Source: an uncultured Bacilli bacterium (GTDB lineage: Bacteria > Bacillota_I > Bacilli_A > RF39 > UBA660). From it: DNA of 43,820 nt. The notes beneath the pieces are model-generated. The model saw only the letters and a list, made by a program, of their open reading frames with translations. It was not told where the DNA came from and did not search any database. The DNA is taken from NCBI GenBank assembly GCA_934130105.1, contig CAKOXL010000009.1:1-43820 (forward strand), given 5' to 3'. Shown one piece after another: positions 34,201-42,065 of the stretch. Both the position numbers and the translations under genes were made by a program. The first letter of the stretch is position 1. Every line of letters begins with the position of its first letter.

Positions 34201-34722
34201 GCCCCTGTTTTTAGTCGCAATTATCATAACTACAATCTTAAAGAAAATTTAAAATCTAAATGGAAAGAAATAATAGAATTAAATTTGGTTAAATTTGATG
34301 AAAAAAACTTTAGAAAAATAAAACCATTAAATGATACTAGATGTAAAGAAATATACCTTAAAAATTGGTATGAATCTATAAATGATATTAACAGGGCTCA
34401 GATACCTAATATTACTATTATAGAATTACTAAAATGTAAGTTTGTTTCGCAAGATGATAAGTTTAAGTTATTATATAAAATAAGTAAAGATATTAATGCA
34501 GATGATTTTAATGCTATTTTTAAAAATACTTTTTTATCAAATTGTAATTATGATCTTGTTGTATCTAACAGACAATTGAATAAAATTTTTGCAATAATTA
34601 AACCACTTATATATGATGAAAAAGTTAAAAAGAAAGATAAGTATAATTCCACAATTGAATTTTGTGTAAAATCAGATATAAAGAAAACGCAAGTAGATAA
34701 TATCGAATTAGGCAATAAATAA
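31273..34722 (+). CDS. YobI-like membrane P-loop NTPase
   Basis: The 1,149-residue protein has Walker A GSYGTGKST (56-64), two membrane helices inserted in the NTPase region (about 163-183 and 199-223), and Walker B NVVFFEDIDRF (268-277). A sensor-like segment (TFVYTVKDGIF) follows, then about 750 residues of helical repeats and coiled coil. This matches YobI-type proteins related to KAP/STAND NTPases, of unknown role; membrane KAP-like NTPases are often suspected of phage defence. It sits between two LCP genes but has its own TATAAT (31242) and terminator-separated unit. No partner effector gene is adjacent. Confidence 0.8.
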   Translation: MLKKIVSKIFRKSNNQDIQIIPTAPIYNDNVSVNNYANILNAAINNKNIHNLAIMGSYGTGKSTIIKNYKERYNKKRVIDISTGTFLKYETDDCNKTIKKDEKVENNENFCNDYVMSQKELDIVDVIEKSILKQIINLKYSEELPKSNLKHLNSKFDNHIHNFSIIFIVIIVGAYIFLKNLNIFKSIELDFLSSNMSNFIKWIILFAVLFPFVYEGCLLVYNIFSGTMIDKIKLRNYELDIKKEDNKELTFTKQITEIIYFFGMTKYNVVFFEDIDRFPNDITMKVLEELKELNLIINNSKIIKRKVTFVYTVKDGIFKNAEQKSKFFDYTISVMPIISKYNSLIILKQRFEEAGIEDINESVLNIISRYIFDIRTIINIINDYTNFSKSLYLYDNDKKLDIAASGKVLAIIAYKNYDIENYEKMLSDNNFIDKAINEFEQERKKLIAQGENNIKVYQNERAEKNAEIKKIKKEMIDYAEDNYGSVSSLKINNEIISTKKFENEFKVDDSVIYFICDDAVINEDEIFSSIGYKKQDLIDLYSDIDTLIKKEENENDLISKILEYEKTDYKFLENNKFLKDLIMSNFIAQDYVDYITLPVEGSTLTPTESKFIFGVSHNNYYPNIKFKNYKNVIDYLKPESFSSINILNYDLVNYLINNRQSYTECYENLIGQFKFLKNKRIEFLYNFSLVNEDGFNQLLKLLVDENIDLFTYITKSKYNNNKEYKEKFVCSLLKCVHFIETVYDRESLKQYINNDLVNNSTFNSILNEFGTVLANLILLEIRFIDISKLNKNNILLIYENNLYKFTPKNLKTLFGDCKSIKEMNNGNGFNIKFFKEYVYNSFQYFYSEYYLNSSFKINDEQLIKKIVTNQNLAEEQLKNIYSRENFIIKVSDVKLNLYDDAISYNHIEANWTNIKYMYNLKNGPSNQALMDFIKENKKLLFTEKNINLLNSVPDNLKREILNELLKIHDIDSIKLVAPVFSRNYHNYNLKENLKSKWKEIIELNLVKFDEKNFRKIKPLNDTRCKEIYLKNWYESINDINRAQIPNITIIELLKCKFVSQDDKFKLLYKISKDINADDFNAIFKNTFLSNCNYDLVVSNRQLNKIFAIIKPLIYDEKVKKKDKYNSTIEFCVKSDIKKTQVDNIELGNK

Positions 34723-34821
34723 AAGAATCTCTCTATTTACAAATATAATATATTAATATAATTTTAATAGTATTTTTCATTAAATAGTGATATAATATAA
34801 GACACTTTTGGGGGTATTGCT

Positions 34822-36267
34822 ATGAAAAATAAAATATTAAAATATAAATATTTAATAATTGCTACTATTATGTTGATAATTAATATATTATTATTTGCAT
34901 TTACTAATAAGCTTAATATAATACCGATAAAATATTATTTAATAATATTTGGAACGATAGCTATATTAGAAGTAATTTCCATATTATTAATATTTTTAAA
35001 GAAGAAAGTATTTAATGTAATCGGTTATATACTAGGTATTGCATTAATTATATTTCAAATAGCTGGTATCTATTACGTTAGAGTTACAGATAACTTTTTA
35101 AATAAAGCATTCAATAATGATAAAAAGGAATATACAAATACTTTCTACGTTTTAACTAAGAAAGATAATAACGATACTTTAAACAATGTAACAAATAATA
35201 GTGTTGGTTATTACGAAGATACTCCTAATATAGATCAAGCTATCAAAGAGCTTGAATATAAATATAAAATAACTTCTTTTTCTTATTCCGATATCAATAA
35301 TATGTTTTTAAAACTTAATAGTGATATATCCTATATCTTAATTGAAAAAAGTATTTATGATTATACATTTGAAATTGATAAATCTTTAAGTAAAGACGAT
35401 TATAATATAGTTTATGAATATACATTAACATTTCAAGAACCAGAAGAAGATACTAATAATTCAGTTAATCAGAATGAAGTAAAAGAAACTAATAACATTA
35501 ATATTTATATTGGTGGTACTGATTTTACTAATCAATTATATGATTTTAATATGATAGTATCTATTAATAAAGAAACTCATAAAGTATTACTTACTAGTAT
35601 CCCAAGAGATTATCATATTCCTGTTTATGGTAAAAATGGTAAAAGTGATAATATGGGTTACCACGGAGCATGGGGTATTACTACTAGTATGAAATCACTA
35701 GAACAATTACTTAATATTAAAATAGATTATTACGTTAAAGTTAGAACTAATAGTTTAGTTGGCGTTGTAGACACTCTAGGAGGAGTTACATTTTGTTCCG
35801 ATAAAAGTTTTTATACAACACATGCAACAATACTTGATAGTTATGATGATTCAACAGGAAATAAACTATATGTAGAAAAAGGATGTAAAAACTATAATGG
35901 CGTTGAAATCCTTACTATTTCAAGAGAAAGACTAGCTTATAGTACTGGTGATAGACAAAGGCAGAAAAACTGTCAAAGTATTTTAATATCTATTTTTAAT
36001 AAGGCAACATCACCAAGTATTATTAAAAATTACCAAAATATACTTTCATCTATCAACGATTTATATACAACTAACATTTCAAAAGATATGATTACAGATT
36101 ATATCAAAGATATTATTAACAATAATACTAAATGGACTTTTAATACTCAAAGTTTGGATGGTTACGATGGTAGTGGTTATGTGCATTTAACAAATTATAA
36201 AGATTATGTTATGATACCATATCAAAGTTCAGTTAATAGTGCTAGCTATAATATTAAGCATAACTAA
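34822..36267 (+). CDS. LytR-CpsA-Psr (LCP) family ligase, copy 2
   Basis: The 481-residue paralogue of copy 1 has the same layout of three membrane segments, an accessory region, then the LCP domain. SIPRDYHIPVYG and SRERLAYSTGDRQRQKNCQ are kept. The upstream motif is changed: where copy 1 has GRSDVN, copy 2 has NQLYDFN, losing the Arg and Ser that normally help hold the polyprenyl pyrophosphate. It may differ in substrate or speed. A TATAAT at 34791 precedes it. VanZ follows six bases later. Confidence 0.92.
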   Translation: MKNKILKYKYLIIATIMLIINILLFAFTNKLNIIPIKYYLIIFGTIAILEVISILLIFLKKKVFNVIGYILGIALIIFQIAGIYYVRVTDNFLNKAFNNDKKEYTNTFYVLTKKDNNDTLNNVTNNSVGYYEDTPNIDQAIKELEYKYKITSFSYSDINNMFLKLNSDISYILIEKSIYDYTFEIDKSLSKDDYNIVYEYTLTFQEPEEDTNNSVNQNEVKETNNINIYIGGTDFTNQLYDFNMIVSINKETHKVLLTSIPRDYHIPVYGKNGKSDNMGYHGAWGITTSMKSLEQLLNIKIDYYVKVRTNSLVGVVDTLGGVTFCSDKSFYTTHATILDSYDDSTGNKLYVEKGCKNYNGVEILTISRERLAYSTGDRQRQKNCQSILISIFNKATSPSIIKNYQNILSSINDLYTTNISKDMITDYIKDIINNNTKWTFNTQSLDGYDGSGYVHLTNYKDYVMIPYQSSVNSASYNIKHN

Positions 36268-36285
36268 TAGTGGATGGTGGTATCT

Positions 36286-36747
36286 ATGAAGTTAAAAAGA
36301 GTTATTTATACAATATTACTAATTATATGGATGTTAGTAATATTTCTATTTTCTAACCAAACAGCCAGTAAAAGTCAGTCAACAAGTGATAAAGTGGCAT
36401 CAGATATTGTTGATGTAGTAGAAGTTGTTACTAAAAATGATATAAAAGAATCAAAAAAAGAAAGTATAATAGAAAATACTAGATTTATAGTAAGAAAAAC
36501 AGCTCATTTTACGCTATATTTTATTTTAGGAATAATAGTATATTTATTACTTACTAGCTATAATGTTAAAAGACCAATACTTTATTCCATATTATTTTGT
36601 TTACTATATGCCTGTAGTGATGAAATACATCAGCTATTTTCAAGTGGTAGAACCGCAAAAGTAATGGATGTATGTATAGATACTTTTGGTAGTAGTGTAG
36701 CAATTATAATAATTTCTAATATAACCAAATTACTAAAACATAAATAG
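36286..36747 (+). CDS. VanZ-family membrane protein
   Basis: The 153-residue protein has four membrane helices and the VanZ motifs FIVRKTAHFTLYFILG and CSDEIHQLFSSGRTAKVMDVCIDTFGS. VanZ-like proteins raise resistance to some glycopeptides and antimicrobial peptides, mechanism unclear; many lie in envelope loci. An ATG at 36274 is in frame, but GGTGG at 36276-36280 serves the ATG at 36286. It is co-transcribed with LCP copy 2. Confidence 0.92.
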   Translation: MKLKRVIYTILLIIWMLVIFLFSNQTASKSQSTSDKVASDIVDVVEVVTKNDIKESKKESIIENTRFIVRKTAHFTLYFILGIIVYLLLTSYNVKRPILYSILFCLLYACSDEIHQLFSSGRTAKVMDVCIDTFGSSVAIIIISNITKLLKHK

Positions 36748-36807
36748 TTTTTCATTTAAAGCTATTTTTCTAAATTTTATACTTTTTCTAGCCATCTTAA
36801 AGTTTAT

Positions 36808-36860
36808 AAAATCAATTTTAAATTTCTATTGGATAGATCTTTGAAATTGGTTTTTTCTTT
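36808..36860 (+). terminator. Terminator after VanZ
   Basis: An 11-pair stem with one G-T (36808-36818 with 36844-36854) encloses a smaller TCTAT/ATAGA hairpin and leads into six T. It separates the LCP2-VanZ unit from the cpsCDB-like unit. Confidence 0.65.
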
Positions 36861-36897
36861 TACTCTAATTATTAAAATTAGCCATAATAAAAAAAGA

Positions 36898-36926
36898 TTG
36901 CTTTTTTAATGCTTTTGTAGTATAAT
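36898..36926 (+). promoter_or_regulatory. Promoter of the cpsCDB-like operon
   Basis: TTGCTT (36898-36903) and perfect TATAAT (36921-36926) are 17 bases apart. The region resembles the promoter at 22561. Confidence 0.75.
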
Positions 36927-36954
36927 ATGTGCCATTAAAGAAGGGGATGTATTT

Positions 36955-37641
36955 ATGGAAGAATTTAATGTGTCAGAATTTATTAAATATTATTTTAGTT
37001 TCTTTGGAGTAGTTATCCTTTTAACAGTATTAGGTGTAACTGCATCTTGGTATTATACAAGTAATATCCAAGTACCTATGTACAAATCACAAACAAGCTT
37101 AGTTTTAACAAGAACTAATAATTCTACTGGTGGAATTACCCAAAGCGACATATCACTAAACAAAAACCTAGTTTCAACCTATCGTGAAATCATTAAAAGT
37201 AGAAGAATATTATCTAAAGTTATTGATAATCTTGATTTAAATTTAACAGAAAAACAGTTAAGTGAAAAAGTAAATGTAGCTAGTGCTAATGATACCGAAT
37301 TAATAGTGATTTCAGTAACAGATAAAGATAAAACATTAGCATGTAATATAGCTAATGAAATAGCTACTGTATTTAATGAAGAAATAACTAGCATCTATAA
37401 TATTGAAAACATAAGTATTGTAGACCATGCAACTGAAGCACAAGATGCCTATAACATTAATGTAGTAAAACAATATGCAATCGGAAGTGGAGTAGGATTT
37501 TTATTAGGAAGCCTAATAGTAACAGTAATGTTCTATTTTGATGACTCAATAAAAAAACCAGAAGATATCGAAGAAAAAGTAGGATTAAGTGTTCTATCAA
37601 CTGTACCAGAATATAAAAAGAAAAAGAAGAAAAATAAATAA
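36955..37641 (+). CDS. cpsC: Wzz/CpsC-type chain-length regulator and kinase activator
   Basis: The 228-residue protein has two membrane helices (about 10-30 and 175-195) around an external coiled-coil domain (LSLNKNLVSTYREIIKSRRILSKVIDNL). The second helix region carries the GxGxGFLLGSL pattern, followed by the DDSIKKPEDIEEKVGLSVLSTVP tail and a lysine-rich end. This is the Firmicutes type, where the membrane adaptor activates a separate kinase. cpsD follows after 11 bases, with GGGG before its ATG. It is the first gene of the second polysaccharide unit. Confidence 0.93.
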   Translation: MEEFNVSEFIKYYFSFFGVVILLTVLGVTASWYYTSNIQVPMYKSQTSLVLTRTNNSTGGITQSDISLNKNLVSTYREIIKSRRILSKVIDNLDLNLTEKQLSEKVNVASANDTELIVISVTDKDKTLACNIANEIATVFNEEITSIYNIENISIVDHATEAQDAYNINVVKQYAIGSGVGFLLGSLIVTVMFYFDDSIKKPEDIEEKVGLSVLSTVPEYKKKKKKNK

Positions 37642-37652
37642 GGGGTGTTAAT

Positions 37653-38324
37653 ATGTATAAAGAATTAGTATTAAATAATGATCCTAAATCAATTATTAGT
37701 GAAACAATTCGTACTTTAAGAACTAACTTACAATTTGCATCAGTTGATAAAAAAATACATACCATTTTAATTACTAGTAGTATGCCAGGTGAAGGTAAAA
37801 GCTTTATCGCCGCTAATTTAGCAACAGCTTTTGCGCAAAGTGGTAGTAAAGTTTTATTAGTTGACTGTGATATCCGTAAAGGAAGACAACATTATATTTT
37901 TGAAAGTCATAATCAAAAAGGTTTATCTAATTTATTACTTGAAAATGTTGAAGAAAAATACCAAGAATATATTCAAAAAACTAAAGTAGAAAATCTATCA
38001 GTAATGTTTCGTGGTGTAACACCACCCAATCCATCAGAACTATTAGCATCAGAAAAAAATAAAGAACTAATAGATATCTTAAAAAAAGAATATGACATCA
38101 TAATATTTGACTCAGCCCCTGTTAGTGGAGGTTTAACTGACTCACTTATTATGGGAACATTAGTAGATGGAGTAGTTATTGTTAGTAGTTATAAACAAAC
38201 AGCAATTAGTCTATTAAATTCTACTAAAAAAAGCTTGCAAAATGTTAATGCTAACATCCTAGGTGTAGTATTAAATAGAAGTGCTACTAAAGCTAATAAA
38301 TATTACGGACATTACTATGGATAA
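37653..38324 (+). CDS. cpsD: Bacterial tyrosine kinase CpsD/CapB type
   Basis: The 223-residue cytoplasmic BY-kinase has Walker A SSMPGEGKSF, Walker A' LLVDCDIRKG and Walker B IIFDSAP. The C-terminal cluster ends NKYYGHYYG, with four tyrosines as autophosphorylation sites, fewer than in some homologues. With CpsC it sets polysaccharide length and export. The last eight bases overlap the phosphatase gene that follows: ATTACTATGGATAA codes the kinase tail and the next ATG. Confidence 0.95.
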   Translation: MYKELVLNNDPKSIISETIRTLRTNLQFASVDKKIHTILITSSMPGEGKSFIAANLATAFAQSGSKVLLVDCDIRKGRQHYIFESHNQKGLSNLLLENVEEKYQEYIQKTKVENLSVMFRGVTPPNPSELLASEKNKELIDILKKEYDIIIFDSAPVSGGLTDSLIMGTLVDGVVIVSSYKQTAISLLNSTKKSLQNVNANILGVVLNRSATKANKYYGHYYG

Positions 38325-39081
38325 AATAGTCGATATTCATACTCACATTTTACCTGGTGTTGATGATGGCAGTAAAGATATAAGTGAAAGTATTGACATA
38401 ATAAATTACTTAAATAAAAGTGGTATTAGTGATATCGTATTAACAAGTCACTATATAAAAAATACTAAATACTGCTATAATGAATTAACTAGAAAAAATA
38501 TTTTAGATACACTAAGAAAAAAGTTAAATAACGATTCTATCAACTTGTACCTAGGTAATGAAGTATATCTAAATGAAGAAGTAGTAAAACAATTAAAAGA
38601 AAAAGAAATTAGCACAATAAATAATACTAAATACATGCTAGTAGAACTACCATTAACAGGATACTTATATAATTTTCAAGATATATTATGCAGTTTAAAT
38701 GATAATGGTATAATCCCAATTATTGCGCATCCTGAAAGATATGAGTTTATTCAAAAAGATAATAGTAGAGTAAAAGAGTTATTGGAGTTTAATTGCCTAT
38801 TACAGTGTAATATTGATAGTATAATAGGAAAATATGGTAAAAAGGCTAAAAAGTCATTCAAGTGGCTTTTAAAAAATAATCTAGTATCATTTGTTGCAAC
38901 AGATACCCATTACGTATCTGATAACAAAAAATTAGATAAAGCATACAAAAAATTAAAGAAGATTGTAGGAAAAGATAAATTTACTAAATTAACTTATGAT
39001 AACCCTTTAAGTATTTTATCTAATAAAGATATAGAAGGAAATTTAGGATATTTAATAAAAGAGGAAAATAAGAAAAAATAA
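38317..39081 (+). CDS. cpsB: CpsB/YwqE-type tyrosine-protein phosphatase (PHP fold)
   Basis: The 254-residue metal-dependent phosphatase counteracts CpsD. It has the PHP motifs DIHTHILPGVDDGS, TSHY, GNEVYL, AHPERY and ATDTHY, all with metal-binding His and Asp intact. An upstream ATG at 38281 is in frame, but it lies inside cpsD; the overlapping ATG at 38317 gives the standard N-terminus MDKIVDIHTH. The overlap implies translational coupling of kinase and phosphatase. A hairpin overlaps the stop. Confidence 0.95.
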   Translation: MDKIVDIHTHILPGVDDGSKDISESIDIINYLNKSGISDIVLTSHYIKNTKYCYNELTRKNILDTLRKKLNNDSINLYLGNEVYLNEEVVKQLKEKEISTINNTKYMLVELPLTGYLYNFQDILCSLNDNGIIPIIAHPERYEFIQKDNSRVKELLEFNCLLQCNIDSIIGKYGKKAKKSFKWLLKNNLVSFVATDTHYVSDNKKLDKAYKKLKKIVGKDKFTKLTYDNPLSILSNKDIEGNLGYLIKEENKKK

Positions 39082-39095
39082 TTTTCCTTTTTCTT
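39062..39095 (+). terminator. Terminator of the cpsCDB-like operon
   Basis: AGGAAAAT and ATTTTCCT pair (39062-39069, 39081-39088) and lead into T-rich sequence. The stem overlaps the cpsB stop. Confidence 0.7.
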
Positions 39096-39148
39096 TTGTT
39101 CTTGATATAATAGAACTATTAGAGGGTACAATAAGAAAGGAGTCTCTT

Positions 39149-39820
39149 ATGGAAGAATTATTTAAAGCATTAAAAATAAAACCAAAAAATTTAGAGCTAT
39201 ACAATTTAGCATTTTCTCATTCGTCATATGTAAATGAAAAACATCTTAAGGCAAGTTATGAACGTTTAGAGTTTTTAGGAGATGCTGTTCTTGATTTAGT
39301 TATGAGTGATTATCTATATAATAACTTTGATATTCAAGAAGGAGATATGACTAAAATAAGAGCTAATTATGTATGTGAAAATGCATGCTTTACTTATGCT
39401 AGTAGCTTAAACTTCAGTAACTATATTAAAGTAGGGCATGGTGAAGAATTAGAAGGTGGAAGATTCAAAAAAGTTATCCTAGCAGATATATTTGAGTCAC
39501 TTATGGGTTCTATTTATTTAGATCTTGGTTATGAAGAAGTAAAAAGAGTAATACTAGATATCATTGTTCCATATATAACTGATAAAAGTACCATTTTCTT
39601 TAGTGATTACAAAAGTGCTCTTCAAGAACTTGTTCAAACAGATAAAAGAAGTGTTTATTATGTACTAGTTAAAGAAAGTGGACCATCACATCAAAAAATG
39701 TTTACTATGGCTGTTAAAATAGATGATATTATCTATGGCGAAGGAACAGCTGGAAGTAAAAAAGAAGCAGAACAAGAAGCAGCCAAAAATGCCTTAGAAA
39801 AACTAGCATCTATTGATTAA
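39149..39820 (+). CDS. rnc: Ribonuclease III
   Basis: RNase III cuts double-stranded RNA, including rRNA precursors. The 223-residue enzyme has the signature ERLEFLGDAVLDL near 43-55, the second metal site in ADIFESLMGSIYLD, and a C-terminal dsRNA-binding domain (about 153-220; DYKSALQELVQ, then GEGTAGSKKEAEQEAAKNAL). AAAGGAG precedes the ATG and TATAAT lies at 39106. In Bacillus, rnc precedes smc; here an RNase J paralogue follows, making an RNA-decay pair. Confidence 0.96.
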   Translation: MEELFKALKIKPKNLELYNLAFSHSSYVNEKHLKASYERLEFLGDAVLDLVMSDYLYNNFDIQEGDMTKIRANYVCENACFTYASSLNFSNYIKVGHGEELEGGRFKKVILADIFESLMGSIYLDLGYEEVKRVILDIIVPYITDKSTIFFSDYKSALQELVQTDKRSVYYVLVKESGPSHQKMFTMAVKIDDIIYGEGTAGSKKEAEQEAAKNALEKLASID

Positions 39821-39896
39821 TAAATGAAAATGATATATAATGTAAAAGCGTGTTAAATGTGATTTAAATAAAATATAAAAAAGAAAGGAGTATATA

Positions 39897-41552
39897 ATGA
39901 GTAAAATAAAAATATTTGCTTTAGGTGGTTTAAATGAAAACGGTAAAAATATGTATGTAGTTAATGTAGATCATAATATTTTTATCTTTGATGCAGGACT
40001 TAAGTACGGAACTGATAAAATGTTAGGAGTAGATTATATTGTTCCTAATATGGATTATTTAGTAAAAAATAGAAAGAATATTAAAGGTGTATTTTTAACT
40101 CACGGTCATGACTCTAATATGGGGGCTATTAGTGATTTAGTACAAGCTATTCCAGAGATTAATGTTTATGCTACTAAATTCACAATGGAAGTAGTTAAAA
40201 ATGACTTACAAGAAGCAGGAATCAAAAAAGCCAACCTAAAAGAAATTAGACCACATTCTAAAATAGAATTTAAAAAAGATTTGTATATATTTCCAATTAG
40301 TACAACTCATTCAATTCCAGATTCAGTATGCTATGTTTTATATACTAAAGATGGAGCAATTGTCTATACTGGAGACTTTGTGTTTGATTCAACTATGAAA
40401 GGGCCTTATAAAACAGATATTGGTAAACTAGCATACGTTGGTAAGCAAGGAGTCTTATGTCTACTATCTGAGTCTTTTTATGCCGAGAAAGATGGACACA
40501 CATCTCCTAATAACCGTATCAGTGGTTTTATTAGAGAAACGCTAAATAAAAATGAAGATCGTATCATTGCAACTATCTTGCCAGCTCATATCTACCGTGT
40601 ACAAGAGATATTTAATGAAGTTATGAAAACACACCGTAAAATCGTAATTATGGGTAAGGCCTTACAAGATATAATTAATAAAGCAATAGATATGAATTAT
40701 CTAACGATAGATAAAGAAAGAATAGGAGATTTATCAAATTTAAATGATAAAGGCGTAATTGTTTTAATATCTGATGAGAAAGAAAAACCATTTGCTAACC
40801 TTGATCGTATATTAAAAGGATTTGATAAATATATAAAATTAAAAGAAACAGATACTATTTTTATTACAGAACCATGTTATGACGGAATTGAAAAAAGATA
40901 TGCTATTATACTAGATGATATAGCTAGAAACAATTTAAATGTTGTATCATTATCTAGTAAAAAGCATTTACTTCATCATGCATCACGTGAAGATTTAATG
41001 ATGATGATCGATTTAATGAATCCAAAATATTATTTTCCAGTAAAAGGAGAATATCGTCATCAATACATGAATGCTGAAGTTGCAGAAGCTGTTGGTATTA
41101 ATAAAGAAAATATCATTTTAAAATTAAACGGTGATGTTGCTGAATTTGTAGATGGAAAACTAACCGATACAAAAGAACACATTGATGTTGATGATGTTTT
41201 AATTGACGGTAAAAGTCAAGGCGATATTGGTGAACTTGTTTTAAAAGATAGGGAAATGCTAGGTGAAAACGGTATTGTAATTATTAGTGCTACCCTTGAT
41301 AGATATACTAAAAAAATATTAGCAGGTCCAGAAGTATTAACACGTGGTTTTATTTATGTTAAAGAAAATCAAAATATTGTAGATGAAACCAAAAAGATTT
41401 GCTTAGAAGTTATAAATAATAATATCGATATTGAAAATAAAAAAGTTGACTACACTCAAATAAAAAATGATGTAAGAGAACAATTAGGTAAATATTTCTA
41501 TAAAGAAACAGAAGCAAAACCAATGATTATTACCGTAATACAAGAAGTATAA
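39897..41552 (+). CDS. rnjB: RNase J2-like protein with degenerate metal site
   Basis: The 551-residue protein has the RNase J layout: metallo-beta-lactamase domain, beta-CASP domain (about 210-350) and a C-terminal domain. The N-terminal ALGGLNENGKNMYVV and THSIPDS (His138), TGDF (Asp160) are kept. The zinc motif HGHxDH is HGHDSN (69-74), so Asp and the last His are lost. The late PVHGEYR motif is PVKGEYR (Lys383), and the SGH motif is LHH. Several ligands are therefore gone, as expected for a J2-type partner that supports an active J1. The J1 gene is not in the window. AAAGGAG precedes the ATG. Confidence 0.9.
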   Translation: MSKIKIFALGGLNENGKNMYVVNVDHNIFIFDAGLKYGTDKMLGVDYIVPNMDYLVKNRKNIKGVFLTHGHDSNMGAISDLVQAIPEINVYATKFTMEVVKNDLQEAGIKKANLKEIRPHSKIEFKKDLYIFPISTTHSIPDSVCYVLYTKDGAIVYTGDFVFDSTMKGPYKTDIGKLAYVGKQGVLCLLSESFYAEKDGHTSPNNRISGFIRETLNKNEDRIIATILPAHIYRVQEIFNEVMKTHRKIVIMGKALQDIINKAIDMNYLTIDKERIGDLSNLNDKGVIVLISDEKEKPFANLDRILKGFDKYIKLKETDTIFITEPCYDGIEKRYAIILDDIARNNLNVVSLSSKKHLLHHASREDLMMMIDLMNPKYYFPVKGEYRHQYMNAEVAEAVGINKENIILKLNGDVAEFVDGKLTDTKEHIDVDDVLIDGKSQGDIGELVLKDREMLGENGIVIISATLDRYTKKILAGPEVLTRGFIYVKENQNIVDETKKICLEVINNNIDIENKKVDYTQIKNDVREQLGKYFYKETEAKPMIITVIQEV

Positions 41553-41578
41553 AGAAATTTTTACTTCTTTTTCTTTCT
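41542..41578 (+). terminator. Terminator after the RNase J gene
   Basis: AAGAAGTA and TACTTCTT pair (41542-41549, 41562-41569) and run into a T-rich tract. The stem overlaps the stop codon. Confidence 0.7.
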
Positions 41579-41615
41579 AATAAAATCATAAAACCAAAGT
41601 ATAATCAAAAATTAG

Positions 41616-41644
41616 TTGCATTTTCTAAGGTTTTATGATAGAAT
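41616..41644 (+). promoter_or_regulatory. rplU operon promoter
   Basis: TTGCAT (41616-41621) and TAGAAT (41639-41644) are 17 bases apart; transcription would start near 41651. Another TATAAT lies at 41600. Confidence 0.6.
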
Positions 41645-41650
41645 TTTAAA

Positions 41651-41735
41651 TGTTTGAAGCTCCTGTTTCAAACCGCATTGAAAAGGTAAAAAACGAATAA
41701 TCGTACCTTAAGAGCGAGTCTAGAAAATATTAAAA
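41651..41735 (+). ncRNA. L21 leader (ribosomal-protein autoregulatory RNA)
   Basis: The stretch between promoter and rplU has TTTGAAGCTCC...TTTCAAACCGC, AAGGTA...TACCTT and AGAGCGAGTC, consistent with the Firmicutes L21 leader. That RNA is thought to let L21 or L27 repress the operon. The match is from memory of the motif and from position. Confidence 0.65.
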
Positions 41736-41746
41736 GGAGGTATATT

Positions 41747-42049
41747 ATGAACGCAGTTATTAAGACAGGTGGTAAACAATATTTAGTTTCTGAAGGAAGT
41801 ATAATTTTTGTTGAAAAATTAGCTGGTAATGAAGGAGACAAAGTTGTTTTTGATGAGGTTTTAATGCTTGATTCTAAAGTAGGTAATCCTTACGTTAGTA
41901 AAGCAACTGTTGAAGGTGTTATTGTTAAACAAGGTAAACAAAAGAAAATTAGAGTATTTAAATACAAATCTAAAGACAGAAGTAACCGCAGAACTCTTGG
42001 ACATAGACAACCTTATACAAAAGTTGAAATTAAAAAGATTAATAAGTAA
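41747..42049 (+). CDS. rplU: Ribosomal protein bL21
   Basis: The 100-residue protein reads MNAVIKTGGKQYLVSEGS at the start and KYKSKDRSNRRTLGHRQPYTKVEI at the end, both diagnostic. It binds 23S rRNA in the large subunit. AAAGGAGG lies before the ATG. It is the first gene of rplU-prp-rpmA. Confidence 0.97.
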   Translation: MNAVIKTGGKQYLVSEGSIIFVEKLAGNEGDKVVFDEVLMLDSKVGNPYVSKATVEGVIVKQGKQKKIRVFKYKSKDRSNRRTLGHRQPYTKVEIKKINK

Positions 42050-42065
42050 TTAATAGGTTTAGGAT

